Positions 55,472 to 63,038 of a stretch of 64,000 nucleotides of DNA are shown piece by piece. The notes below the pieces were generated by a model. That model was not told the DNA's origin and did not search any database. It was given only the letters and a program-made list of their open reading frames with translations. The translations under genes were made by a program, and so were the position numbers. Each line of letters starts with the position of its first letter. Within the stretch, counting starts at the first letter, position 1. Origin of the DNA: Achromobacter sp. Marseille-Q4962 (lineage in GTDB: Bacteria; Pseudomonadota; Gammaproteobacteria; Burkholderiales; Burkholderiaceae_B); contig NZ_CALSFU010000011.1 in NCBI RefSeq assembly GCF_943737005.1, positions 1-64,000 on the forward strand, given 5' to 3'.

Positions 55472-56823
55472 TGATTACCGAAACCATAAAAAAATTCGTC
55501 GGCCGCCTGTTCTCTCCCGCCGCCCGGGGCCCTCAGCGCATCCCTCGTGAAAAGCACGGCATCGACCGCCGCAACGTATCGCGCCACGCGATCAAGGTGT
55601 GCGAGGTGCTGCGCCAGCACGGCTACGAGGCTTATATCGTGGGCGGCGCGGTGCGCGACCTGATCGTGGGGCTGGAGCCCAAGGATTTCGACGTGGCCAC
55701 CAACGCCACGCCCGAGCAGATCCGGCCGCTCTTCCGGCGCGCACGCATCATCGGCCGCCGATTCCAGCTCGTGCACGTGGTGTTCGGCCAGGAGATCATC
55801 GAAACCTCCACGTTCCGCGCCCCGGCCTCGGAAGACCAGGAAACCGACGAACACGGCCGCATCCTGCGCGACAACGTGTTCGGCAGCCAGGCCGAGGACG
55901 CCGCCCGGCGCGACTTCACCATGAACGCGCTGTACTACGATCCGCACACCGAAGAAGTCATCGACTACCACCACGGCGTGGCCGATCTCAAGAAGCGCCA
56001 AATCCGCATCATCGGCGACCCGGCCAAGCGCTATCGCGAAGATCCGGTGCGCATGCTGCGCGCCGTGCGCTTTGCCGCCAAGCTCAACGGCACCATCGAT
56101 CCGGCTACGCGCCAGCCCATCGGCACCATGGCCGACCTCATCGAGAACGTGCCCGCCTCGCGCCTGTTCGACGAGATGCTCAAGCTGCTGACTTGCGGGC
56201 ACGCCATGGACTGTCTGCGCCAGCTGCGCGCCGACGGCCTGCACAAGGGCCTGCTGCCGCTGCTGGATGTGGTGCTGGAGCAGCCCGGCGGCGAGCATTT
56301 CGTGGAGCTGGCCCTGGAGCGCACCGACGCCCGCGTGCGCGCCGGCAAGACCATCAGCCCCAGCTTCCTGTTCGCGGCCCTGCTCTGGCAGCAGGTGGAA
56401 GCGCGCTGGAAGCAGTTGCGCGCGCAGGGCGAGCACACCATCCCGGCGCTGTCGCAGGCCGCCGACTCGGTGCTCGACGAGCAAACCGAGAAACTGGCCA
56501 TTCAGCGCCGTTTTTCGTCCGACATGCGCGAAATCTGGTTCATGCAGCCGCGCTTCGAACGCCGCATGGGCAAGGGCATCTACCGCATGATCGAGCAGCC
56601 GCGCTTCCGCGCCGCCTGCGACTTCCTGCAACTGCGCGCGGCGGCCGGCGAATTCGACAGCGTGCTGGCGCAATGGTGGATGGACCTGGCCAATGCCGAC
56701 GACGTCACCCGCGCCGCCATGATCGAAGAAGTAGCGCGCCAGCCCCGCGAAGGCGGCGACAGCGCGCCCCGCAAACGCCGCCGCCCGCGCCGCGCGCCGC
56801 GCAGTTCGTCGGCGCCGCAATGA
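55471..56823 (+). CDS. pcnB: Poly(A) polymerase I
   Basis: A 450-residue class II nucleotidyltransferase. GGAVRDLIVGLEPKDFDVATNATPEQI (about 55-81) holds the catalytic DxD, RRDFTMNALYYDP follows near 145, and KRYREDPVRMLRAVRFAAKL near 185 is the RNA/nucleotide-binding region. A basic tail (RKRRRPRRAPR) distinguishes PcnB from CCA-adding enzyme. It adds A-tails that promote RNA decay. Coupled to the HAD gene by a 1-bp overlap; folK follows after 4 bp. Confidence 0.93.
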   Translation: MITETIKKFVGRLFSPAARGPQRIPREKHGIDRRNVSRHAIKVCEVLRQHGYEAYIVGGAVRDLIVGLEPKDFDVATNATPEQIRPLFRRARIIGRRFQLVHVVFGQEIIETSTFRAPASEDQETDEHGRILRDNVFGSQAEDAARRDFTMNALYYDPHTEEVIDYHHGVADLKKRQIRIIGDPAKRYREDPVRMLRAVRFAAKLNGTIDPATRQPIGTMADLIENVPASRLFDEMLKLLTCGHAMDCLRQLRADGLHKGLLPLLDVVLEQPGGEHFVELALERTDARVRAGKTISPSFLFAALLWQQVEARWKQLRAQGEHTIPALSQAADSVLDEQTEKLAIQRRFSSDMREIWFMQPRFERRMGKGIYRMIEQPRFRAACDFLQLRAAAGEFDSVLAQWWMDLANADDVTRAAMIEEVARQPREGGDSAPRKRRRPRRAPRSSSAPQ

Positions 56824-56827
56824 CGCC

Positions 56828-57316
56828 ATGACCGCAGGGCCCGTGCGCGCGTATATCGGCCTGGGCGCCAATCTCGGCGACGGCGCGGCCACGCTGCGCG
56901 CCGTGCTCGACGAACTGCGCGCCACGCCCGGCCTGCAAAACCTGCAGGCTTCACCCTTCTACCGCAGCGCGCCCGTGGACGCGGGCGGCCCGGATTTCAC
57001 CAACGCCGTGGCCGGCGTCGACACCACGCTGGCGCCATTGGACCTGCTCGACGCGCTGCAGGCGCTGGAACTGCGCCACGGCCGCCAGCGGCCGTACCGC
57101 AACGCGCCCCGCACGCTGGACCTGGACCTGCTGATCCACGGCGAGTCGCAATGCGACGGCGGGCGCCTGACCCTGCCCCACCCCCGCCTGCACCTGCGCG
57201 CCTTCGTGCTGCTGCCGCTGCGCGACCTCGCGCCCGGGTTGCGGGTGCGCGGCGAGAGCCTGGATCACTGGCTGGCGCAGATCCGCGGCCAGGCCATCGA
57301 GCGCCTGCCCGGCTGA
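56828..57316 (+). CDS. folK: 2-amino-4-hydroxy-6-hydroxymethyldihydropteridine pyrophosphokinase
   Basis: A 162-residue HPPK. YIGLGANLGDGAATLRA, FYRSAPVDAGGPDFTNAV, ELRHGRQRPYRNAPRTLDLDLL (signature with metal-binding Asp residues) and LPHPRLHLRAFVLLPL are complete. It pyrophosphorylates the pterin precursor of folate. It closes the hda-HAD-pcnB-folK unit. Confidence 0.95.
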   Translation: MTAGPVRAYIGLGANLGDGAATLRAVLDELRATPGLQNLQASPFYRSAPVDAGGPDFTNAVAGVDTTLAPLDLLDALQALELRHGRQRPYRNAPRTLDLDLLIHGESQCDGGRLTLPHPRLHLRAFVLLPLRDLAPGLRVRGESLDHWLAQIRGQAIERLPG

Positions 57317-57319
57317 CGC

Positions 57320-57335
57320 AGCCGGGCCGCCGGCT
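57320..57335. terminator. Short convergent hairpin after folK
   Basis: AGCCGG (57320-57325) pairs with CCGGCT (57330-57335) across GCCG in the 18-bp gap between folK and the convergent kinase gene. Weak, no T-run. Confidence 0.4.
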
Positions 57336-58240
57336 CAGGCCGCAACGGCGCGCGGGGCGAACGCCATCATGGCGCGCTCCACGTCCTGCGTGTCCGGCAG
57401 GCCGGCTTCGTTGCCCAGGTGCTGGATCTTGTGCGCCGCGGCCGCCCGCGCGAAACCGAAATGCTCGTCCCAGCCGAGCTCGGGGCGGTTCAGGAAAGAC
57501 CAGACATAAGCGCCGTGGAATACGTCGCCCGCTCCGGACGTATCCACCACCCGGTCCGCGGGCACGTCCAGCGCGGGCAGCGTGCGCGGCTCGCCGCCGT
57601 CGGCATACCAGAGCATGCCGCGCTCGCCTCGCGTGACGGCTCCCACGCGGCAGCCGCGCGCCTTCAACAGGGCCAGCAGCCCTTCGGGCGTCAACCCCAT
57701 CTGCTCGGCCATGCGCTCGGCGCAGACCGCCACATCGACGTGGCCCAGCAGCTCGTCGGTGTTCTCGCGCAGGCTGCCGCCATCGAGCGAGGTGAGGATG
57801 CCGGCCTCGCGGCAGGCGCGGGCATAGTGCAGGGCCGCGTCGGGCTGGTGGCCGTCCAGGTGCAGCGCGCGGTATCCGCGTATGTCCAGGCGCGGAAAAT
57901 CGCCCAGGTAACCGGTGTCGCGCGCACGCACGATGGCGCGCCTGCCTTCGCGCGGCATGATGACGGACAGCGAGGAGCGGCCCACCGGCCGCGCGTGCAG
58001 GGCCACGCCGTGGGCGGCCGCCATGTCGGCGAACATATGGCCGAGCCAGTCGGGCGCCTGCGAGCAGATGAGATCGGGCGGCGAACCCAGCCGCGCGCAG
58101 GCGAAGGCCGCCGTGACGGCGTTGCCGCCGAAAGACACGGCATAGTCGCGCGCCACGCTTTTCTCGTCGCCCGCGGGCCACGCGTCGGCCAGCACGGTGA
58201 CGTCGATGTAAGTGTGGCCGATGAAGAGCGCGTCGCGCAT
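57335..58240 (-). CDS. PfkB/ribokinase-family sugar kinase
   Basis: A 301-residue kinase. The N-terminal SFGGNAVTAAFACARLG motif (36-52), RDTGYLGDF near 107 and DTSGAGDVFHGAYVW (233-247, catalytic base D239) are present. It phosphorylates a sugar or nucleoside-like hydroxyl with ATP. It is the last gene of the minus-strand operon containing CitE-like lyase, CoA-transferase and hydratase genes, starting 18 bp after the lyase stop. Its link to that pathway is unclear. Confidence 0.88.
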   Translation of the reverse strand: MRDALFIGHTYIDVTVLADAWPAGDEKSVARDYAVSFGGNAVTAAFACARLGSPPDLICSQAPDWLGHMFADMAAAHGVALHARPVGRSSLSVIMPREGRRAIVRARDTGYLGDFPRLDIRGYRALHLDGHQPDAALHYARACREAGILTSLDGGSLRENTDELLGHVDVAVCAERMAEQMGLTPEGLLALLKARGCRVGAVTRGERGMLWYADGGEPRTLPALDVPADRVVDTSGAGDVFHGAYVWSFLNRPELGWDEHFGFARAAAAHKIQHLGNEAGLPDTQDVERAMMAFAPRAVAA

Positions 58241-58258
58241 AGGCGGAGCCGCGGACGG

Positions 58259-59095
58259 TCAGGAACCCGGGTGGGCGTCTTCGCCGGCGCGCGCCAGCAC
58301 GGTGCGCGCCCGCGCGATGACCGGGGCGTCGACCATTTTCCCGTCGAGCATGAAGGTGCCCGCGCCGCTGTCGCGGTGCGCGGCCACCACGCGGCGCGCC
58401 CAGCCCAGCTCGGCCTCGTCGGGCGCGAAGGCCCCGTGGATGACCGGCACCTGCGAAGGATGGATGCAAAGCATGCCGCCGAAGCCCATCTGCTTTGCCC
58501 GGGCCGCGGCCCGGGCCAGCCCGGCGGTGTCCTGGACGCCGGGGAACACGCCGTCCAGCGCCGGCGCGAGGCCCGCGGCGCTGCCGTGCAGCAGCACCTG
58601 CACGCGGGCATGGTCCAGGACGGTGTCGGCGCCGGGCGTGTCGGGCGTCAGCCCGAGATCCAGCCCATAGTCCAGGCTGCCGAAGGCCAGCCGCTCCACG
58701 CCGGGCGTGGCGGCTACCTCGGCCGCATTCAGCACGCCGCGCGCGGTTTCCAGGATGGGAATGATGGGCAGCCCGGACTGCGCCGCATGGCGGACCTGGG
58801 CCAGGCTTTCGGCCTTGGGCAGCAGCAGCCCCGCCACCGCCGGCTTGCCCCGGCACGCCTTGAGATCGGCGTCGTGCCAGGGGGTGGAGGCATCGTTGAT
58901 GCGCACCCAGACGCGGGCCTGGGGATGCGTGCCCAGGAAATCGCAGAGCGCTTCGCGCGCGCTGTCCTTGGCCAGATGCTCCACCGCGTCTTCGAGATCG
59001 ACGATGACCGCGTCCGCGCCGCTGGCCAGCGCCTTGGGAATGCGCTCGGGCCGGGAAGCCGGCACGAACAGGGCGGTGCGGACGACAGCGTGCAT
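58259..59095 (-). CDS. HpcH/HpaI-CitE-like lyase (probable citramalyl-CoA or related acyl-CoA lyase)
   Basis: A 278-residue TIM-barrel lyase of the CitE-like family. RTALFVPASRPERIPKALASGADAVIVDLEDAV (6-38) holds the phosphate-binding Arg and metal-binding region, with VRINDAST, ILETARGVLNAAE (glutamate ligand), FGSLDYGLDLG and GMLCIHPSQV. CitE-like proteins split (S)-citramalyl-CoA, beta-methylmalyl-CoA or malyl-CoA. The ATG overlaps the stop of the CoA-transferase gene (TAATG). With the neighbouring CoA-transferase and hydratase it fits the last step of itaconate breakdown to pyruvate and acetyl-CoA. Confidence 0.85.
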   Translation of the reverse strand: MHAVVRTALFVPASRPERIPKALASGADAVIVDLEDAVEHLAKDSAREALCDFLGTHPQARVWVRINDASTPWHDADLKACRGKPAVAGLLLPKAESLAQVRHAAQSGLPIIPILETARGVLNAAEVAATPGVERLAFGSLDYGLDLGLTPDTPGADTVLDHARVQVLLHGSAAGLAPALDGVFPGVQDTAGLARAAARAKQMGFGGMLCIHPSQVPVIHGAFAPDEAELGWARRVVAAHRDSGAGTFMLDGKMVDAPVIARARTVLARAGEDAHPGS

Positions 59096-60288
59096 TACAC
59101 GACCTCCTGTGCGTGGAACTGCGCCACCTCTTCGGGCGCGTATCCCAGTGATGCTAGCACCTGATCGGTGTTCTGGCCTACCGCCGGCACCGGATCCATG
59201 CGGGGCGCGAAGGCATTGCTGCTGGCCGGCGGCAGCAGCGCGGGGATGACGCCGGCCGGGCTGCCGACTTCGCTCCAGCGCTCGCGCGCGCGCAGCTGCG
59301 GATGCGCCCACACGCCCGCCATGTCGTTGACGCGGGCATTGGCGATCTGCGCGTCTTCGAGGCGGTCGGTCACCTGCTGCACGGTCAGGCCGGAAAAAGC
59401 CTCCACGATGAGCGCCCGCAGCGCCTCGCGGTTGGCGGTGCGCAGCGAGTTGCCGAGAAAGCGCGGGTCTTCGGCCAGCTCGGCCTGGCGCAGCACCTGG
59501 GCGCAGAACACCCGCCATTCGCGCTCGTTCTGCAGGCCCAGCATGATGGTGCCGCCGTCGCCCACCGGAAACGGGCCGTAGGGGTAGATGGAGGCGTGCG
59601 CCGCGCCGGCGCGCACGGGCGGCGCGGCGCCCTCGAAGGCGTAGTACATGGGAAACCCCATCCACTCGACCATGCTTTCCAGCATGGAGACGTCGATGCG
59701 GCTGCCGGCGCCGGTCTTCTGGCGCAGCAGCAGCGCGTTCAGGATGGCGGAATAGGCGTACATGCCGGCGGAAATGTCGGCAATGGAACAGCCCGCCTTG
59801 ACAGGTTCCTCGGCCGTGCCCGTGACTGACAGGAAGCCGCTCTCGCTCTGGATGAGCAGGTCGTAGGCTTTCTTGTCCTGGTAGGGGCCGCCCACGCCGT
59901 AGCCGGAAATGTCGCAGACGATCAGGCGCGGGTGTTTCTCGTGCAGCGCCTCGAACGACAGGCCGAGCCGGGCCGCGGCGCCGGGCGCCAGGTTCTGCAC
60001 CAGCACGTCGGCTTGTTCGAGCAGGCGCTGCATGATGCCCCGGGCCGCGTCGCGCTTGAGGTCGAGCGTGAGGCTTTCCTTGGAGCGGTTGGTCCAGACG
60101 AAGTGCGAGGACAGGCCGCGCACGCGCTCGTCGTAACCGCGCGCGAAATCGCCGGAGCCCGGGCGTTCGATCTTGATGACGCGCGCGCCCATGTCGGCGA
60201 GCTGGCGGGTGCAGAACGGCGCGGCGATGGCGTGTTCCAGGCTGACCACGGTAATGCCGTCCAGGGGACGGGGAGCGGCGTTGCTCAT
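59095..60288 (-). CDS. CaiB/BaiF class III CoA-transferase (possible itaconate CoA-transferase)
   Basis: A 397-residue family III CoA-transferase. VVSLEHAIAAPFCTRQLADMGARVIKIERPGSGDFARGYD, VLVQNLAPGAAARLG and the catalytic Asp in KKAYDLLIQSESGFLSVTG (about 165) are conserved. EHAIAAPFCTRQLADMGARV is typical of the succinyl-CoA:dicarboxylate subgroup (MeaB/Mct/Ict-like). It overlaps the upstream hydratase gene by ATGA and the lyase gene by one base, so three enzymes are coupled. Confidence 0.87.
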   Translation of the reverse strand: MSNAAPRPLDGITVVSLEHAIAAPFCTRQLADMGARVIKIERPGSGDFARGYDERVRGLSSHFVWTNRSKESLTLDLKRDAARGIMQRLLEQADVLVQNLAPGAAARLGLSFEALHEKHPRLIVCDISGYGVGGPYQDKKAYDLLIQSESGFLSVTGTAEEPVKAGCSIADISAGMYAYSAILNALLLRQKTGAGSRIDVSMLESMVEWMGFPMYYAFEGAAPPVRAGAAHASIYPYGPFPVGDGGTIMLGLQNEREWRVFCAQVLRQAELAEDPRFLGNSLRTANREALRALIVEAFSGLTVQQVTDRLEDAQIANARVNDMAGVWAHPQLRARERWSEVGSPAGVIPALLPPASSNAFAPRMDPVPAVGQNTDQVLASLGYAPEEVAQFHAQEVV

Positions 60289-61115
60289 TCGGCGAACCTC
60301 ACTTCGGCTTGGTGGGCCAGGGTGCCGTCCTGCTGGGCCCAGAGGCGCGCATGGCCGGGCGCTTCGATCCGGCCGGCCACCTCGAACGGCGCGGGCGCGA
60401 TCAGCGGGCGCAGGCCCCGGTACGAGAAATGGACGGGACGCGCGGCCGGACGCGCGTTCAGGAAGGCAGCCAGCATGCGCGTGGCGATCATGGGGCCGTG
60501 CACCACCAGCCCCGGGTAGCCCTCGGTCTGCGTGACGTAGGGATGGTCGTAATGGATGCGGTGCCCGTTGAAGGTGACGGCGGAGTAGCGCAACAGCAGC
60601 ACCGGCGTGGGCTCCACCGTTTCGCGCCACTGCGCCTCGGGCGCGGGCTCCGTCCCCGAGAGCTTGGGCGGGGCGGGCTGGCGGTAGACGATGTCCTGCT
60701 CCTCGACGATGGCCGCCTCGCCCGCCTGCAGGTATTCGTGGCGCACGGTCACGAAAAGCAGCGAGCCGGTACGTCCCGTTTTTTCCTGCACCTGGGCCAC
60801 GGTGGACACGCGCTCGGCCGGCTCGCCCACGCGCAGCGGGCGGCGGAACTCCACGCGCCCGCCCGCCCACATGCGGTTGCGGTCTTGCGCGGGCGGCAGG
60901 AAGCCGCCGCGCGCCGGATGCCCGTCCGTCCCCAGGCCGTCCAGGCCGACCGGCTTGATGAAGAACGCCCATTGCCACAGGGGCGGCAGCGCGTCGCCGT
61001 TGCCCGGCGCGGGGCCGCCCAGCGTGGCGGCGACACGGGCGGCGTGGCCGGCGTCCAGGGCATCGGCCTGGCGCTCGCTGCTGCCGATCCAGGCCGAGGG
61101 GTCTGTCTGACTCAT
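60285..61115 (-). CDS. MaoC/FAS1-type dehydratase (mesaconyl-/itaconyl-CoA hydratase-like)
   Basis: A 276-residue double hot-dog hydratase of the HTD2 type. PLWQWAFFIKPVGLDGLGTDGHPARGGFLPP and NRMWAGGRVEFRRPLRVGE form the N-terminal FAS1-like domain; the C-terminal RYSAVTFNGHRIHYDHPYVTQTEGYPGLVVHGP is the R-hydratase motif with catalytic D/N and H. Family members hydrate mesaconyl-CoA or itaconyl-CoA. Start 61115 has AAGGAA upstream (minus strand). It is the first gene of the operon, opposite a LysR gene. Confidence 0.87.
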   Translation of the reverse strand: MSQTDPSAWIGSSERQADALDAGHAARVAATLGGPAPGNGDALPPLWQWAFFIKPVGLDGLGTDGHPARGGFLPPAQDRNRMWAGGRVEFRRPLRVGEPAERVSTVAQVQEKTGRTGSLLFVTVRHEYLQAGEAAIVEEQDIVYRQPAPPKLSGTEPAPEAQWRETVEPTPVLLLRYSAVTFNGHRIHYDHPYVTQTEGYPGLVVHGPMIATRMLAAFLNARPAARPVHFSYRGLRPLIAPAPFEVAGRIEAPGHARLWAQQDGTLAHQAEVRFAE

Positions 61116-61290
61116 CCGTATTCCTTTCCAGGGCTGTTTGTCCAGCGGCAAGCATGCCCGCAAGCCGCCGCGCTTGTGAATTCGTTTTTGCTCAAGGCGG
61201 GGTTTGCGGCGCCTGAATCGCGCCCGCCCGTGCACCCGCCCTTGCGCGCGCGCGGGCGCCCCGGAAGCGATACGTCCTAATATATGGCCC

Positions 61291-62190
61291 ATGCACTTCG
61301 ACCTCGCCGACCTACGCCTCTTCATCCACATTGCCGAATCGCCCAGCCTGACGCAGGCCGCCAAGCGCGCGCACCTGTCGCTGGCGGCGGTCAGCGTGCG
61401 CATCAAGGCGCTCGAGAACCAGCTCAACACGCGGCTGCTCTACCGCGACAGCCGGGGGGTGGAAATCACGCCCGCCGGGCAGCGGCTGCTGCAGCACGCG
61501 CGCGTCATCATGCGCCAGGTGGACCACCTCAAGCTGGACTTCCAGGAGCAGTCCGACGGCGAGGCCGGCCACATCCGCATTTTCGCCAACACCACGGCGG
61601 TCACGGAATTCATGCCCAACATCCTGGCGCGCTTCCTGGCCGAGCATCCGGGCGTGACCGTGGATCTGCAGGAGCGCCTCACGCGCGACATCGTGCGCGG
61701 CGTGCTGGACGGCACCACCGACCTGGGCGTCGTGGCCGGGCCGGTGGACGCGCCCGACCTGCAGACCATCCACTTCAGCACCGACCGCCTGGTGCTGGTG
61801 GCGCCGGAAGGCCATCCCCTGGGCGAACAGTCCTCGGTCAAGCTTACCGACGCCGTGCGCTACCCCTTCGTGACCATGCACGAAGGCTCCACGCTGGTGG
61901 CCTTCCTGCGCGAGCAACTGGAGCGCGCCGGCCAGCGCCTGCCGCAGCGCATCCAGCTCTACAGCTTCGATTCCATCTGCCGCATGGTGCAGGCCGGCGT
62001 GGGAGTGGGCGTGATTCCCGACTCGGCGGCGCGGCGCTACGGGCCGGCCATGAAACTGCGGGTCATCGAGCTGGACGAGCCGTGGGTGGTGCGCGAGCGC
62101 AAGCTGCTGGTGCGCGACATCGACGCGCTGCCGGGCTGTGCCCGGCAGCTCATCGAGCAGTTCCAGGCGCCCGACGCTACGTCCCCTTGA
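61291..62190 (+). CDS. LysR-family [15 protein letters not shown] regulator
   Basis: A 299-residue regulator: MHFDLADLRLFIHIAESPSLTQAAKRAHLSLAAVSVRIKALEN is the helix-turn-helix domain, followed by a CynR/CbbR-like substrate domain. It is divergent from the hydratase / CoA-transferase / lyase operon (175-bp gap), the usual place of the local activator; the P. aeruginosa itaconate operon is likewise paired with a LysR gene. ATG 61291 is chosen at the family N-terminus. Its last 14 bases overlap the convergent enoyl-CoA hydratase gene. Confidence 0.9.
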   Translation: MHFDLADLRLFIHIAESPSLTQAAKRAHLSLAAVSVRIKALENQLNTRLLYRDSRGVEITPAGQRLLQHARVIMRQVDHLKLDFQEQSDGEAGHIRIFANTTAVTEFMPNILARFLAEHPGVTVDLQERLTRDIVRGVLDGTTDLGVVAGPVDAPDLQTIHFSTDRLVLVAPEGHPLGEQSSVKLTDAVRYPFVTMHEGSTLVAFLREQLERAGQRLPQRIQLYSFDSICRMVQAGVGVGVIPDSAARRYGPAMKLRVIELDEPWVVRERKLLVRDIDALPGCARQLIEQFQAPDATSP

Positions 62191-62977
62191 AGACGGGCGC
62201 GCGCTTCTCCGCGAAGGCGCGCATGCCTTCCAGGTAATCGTCCGTATAGCCCAGTTCGCGCTGCAGACGCGTTTCCAGGTCGAACTGCCCGGCCAGCGTA
62301 TTGTCGCTGGATGCATGCAGCGCCTGCTTGATGGCCGCATACGAGCGGGTCGGCCCCGCCGCCAGGCGCTGGGCCATTTCTTCCGCGGCGGCCGCCAGCT
62401 CCGCGTCGGGCACCACGCGCCACACCAACCCCCAATCCAGCGCTTCGCGGGCGCTGACCGGCTCTCCGAACAGGGCCGCGCCCATGGCGCGCGCCGACCC
62501 CACCAGCCGGGGCAGGAACCACGTGCCGCCCGCGTCGGGCAGCAGTCCGATCTTGCTGAAGGCCTGCACGAAGCGGGCCGATTCCGCCGCCACCACCACG
62601 TCGCAGGCCAGCACCAGGCTGGCGCCCGCGCCGGCCGCCACGCCGTTCATCAGGCACACCACGGGCGCCGGCAGCGCGCGCAGCCGCATGATGAGCGGGC
62701 GGTAGTGCTTTTCCAGCATCAGGCTCAGGTCGCGCCGCTCGCCGTTCCCGGCGGGCCTGCGCTCGGACAGGTCCTGGCCGGCGCAAAAGCCCCTGCCCGC
62801 GCCGGTAATGATGAGGCCGCGCAGCCCGGCGCAAGCCTCCAGCTCGTCCAGGGCGCGCGCCAGCTCCTCGTGCATGACGGCGGTGAAGCTGTTCAGGCGC
62901 TCCGGGCGGTTGAGCGTGATGCGACCCACGCCGTTTTCCAGCGTGTACAGGATCTGCGTGTAGGGCGCCGCTTTCAT
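62177..62977 (-). CDS. Enoyl-CoA hydratase/isomerase (PaaG-like)
   Basis: A 266-residue crotonase. FCAGQDLSERR near residue 63 contains the oxyanion-hole region, ALPAPVVCLMNGVAAGAGASLVLACDVVVAAESARFVQAFSKIGLLPDAGGTWFLPRLVG is the classic core with the D of PDAGG. The PDAGG variant with GAGxS is typical of PaaG-type isomerases. It hydrates or isomerises an unsaturated acyl-CoA. It lies 61 bp after the acyl-CoA dehydrogenase gene on the same strand, so the two probably work together. Confidence 0.9.
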   Translation of the reverse strand: MKAAPYTQILYTLENGVGRITLNRPERLNSFTAVMHEELARALDELEACAGLRGLIITGAGRGFCAGQDLSERRPAGNGERRDLSLMLEKHYRPLIMRLRALPAPVVCLMNGVAAGAGASLVLACDVVVAAESARFVQAFSKIGLLPDAGGTWFLPRLVGSARAMGAALFGEPVSAREALDWGLVWRVVPDAELAAAAEEMAQRLAAGPTRSYAAIKQALHASSDNTLAGQFDLETRLQRELGYTDDYLEGMRAFAEKRAPVFKGT

Positions 62978-63038
62978 TGCATTGCCCTCGCGCCGCCCGA
63001 CACCGCCAGATCGCCATGGACAGCGGATACGGGATGCC

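Noticed and set aside
61278-61291. Leaderless start for the LysR gene (TAATAT ending 8 bp before the ATG)
   Set aside because: The -10-like sequence is suggestive but there is no -35 element at a proper distance, and one AT-rich hexamer is not enough.
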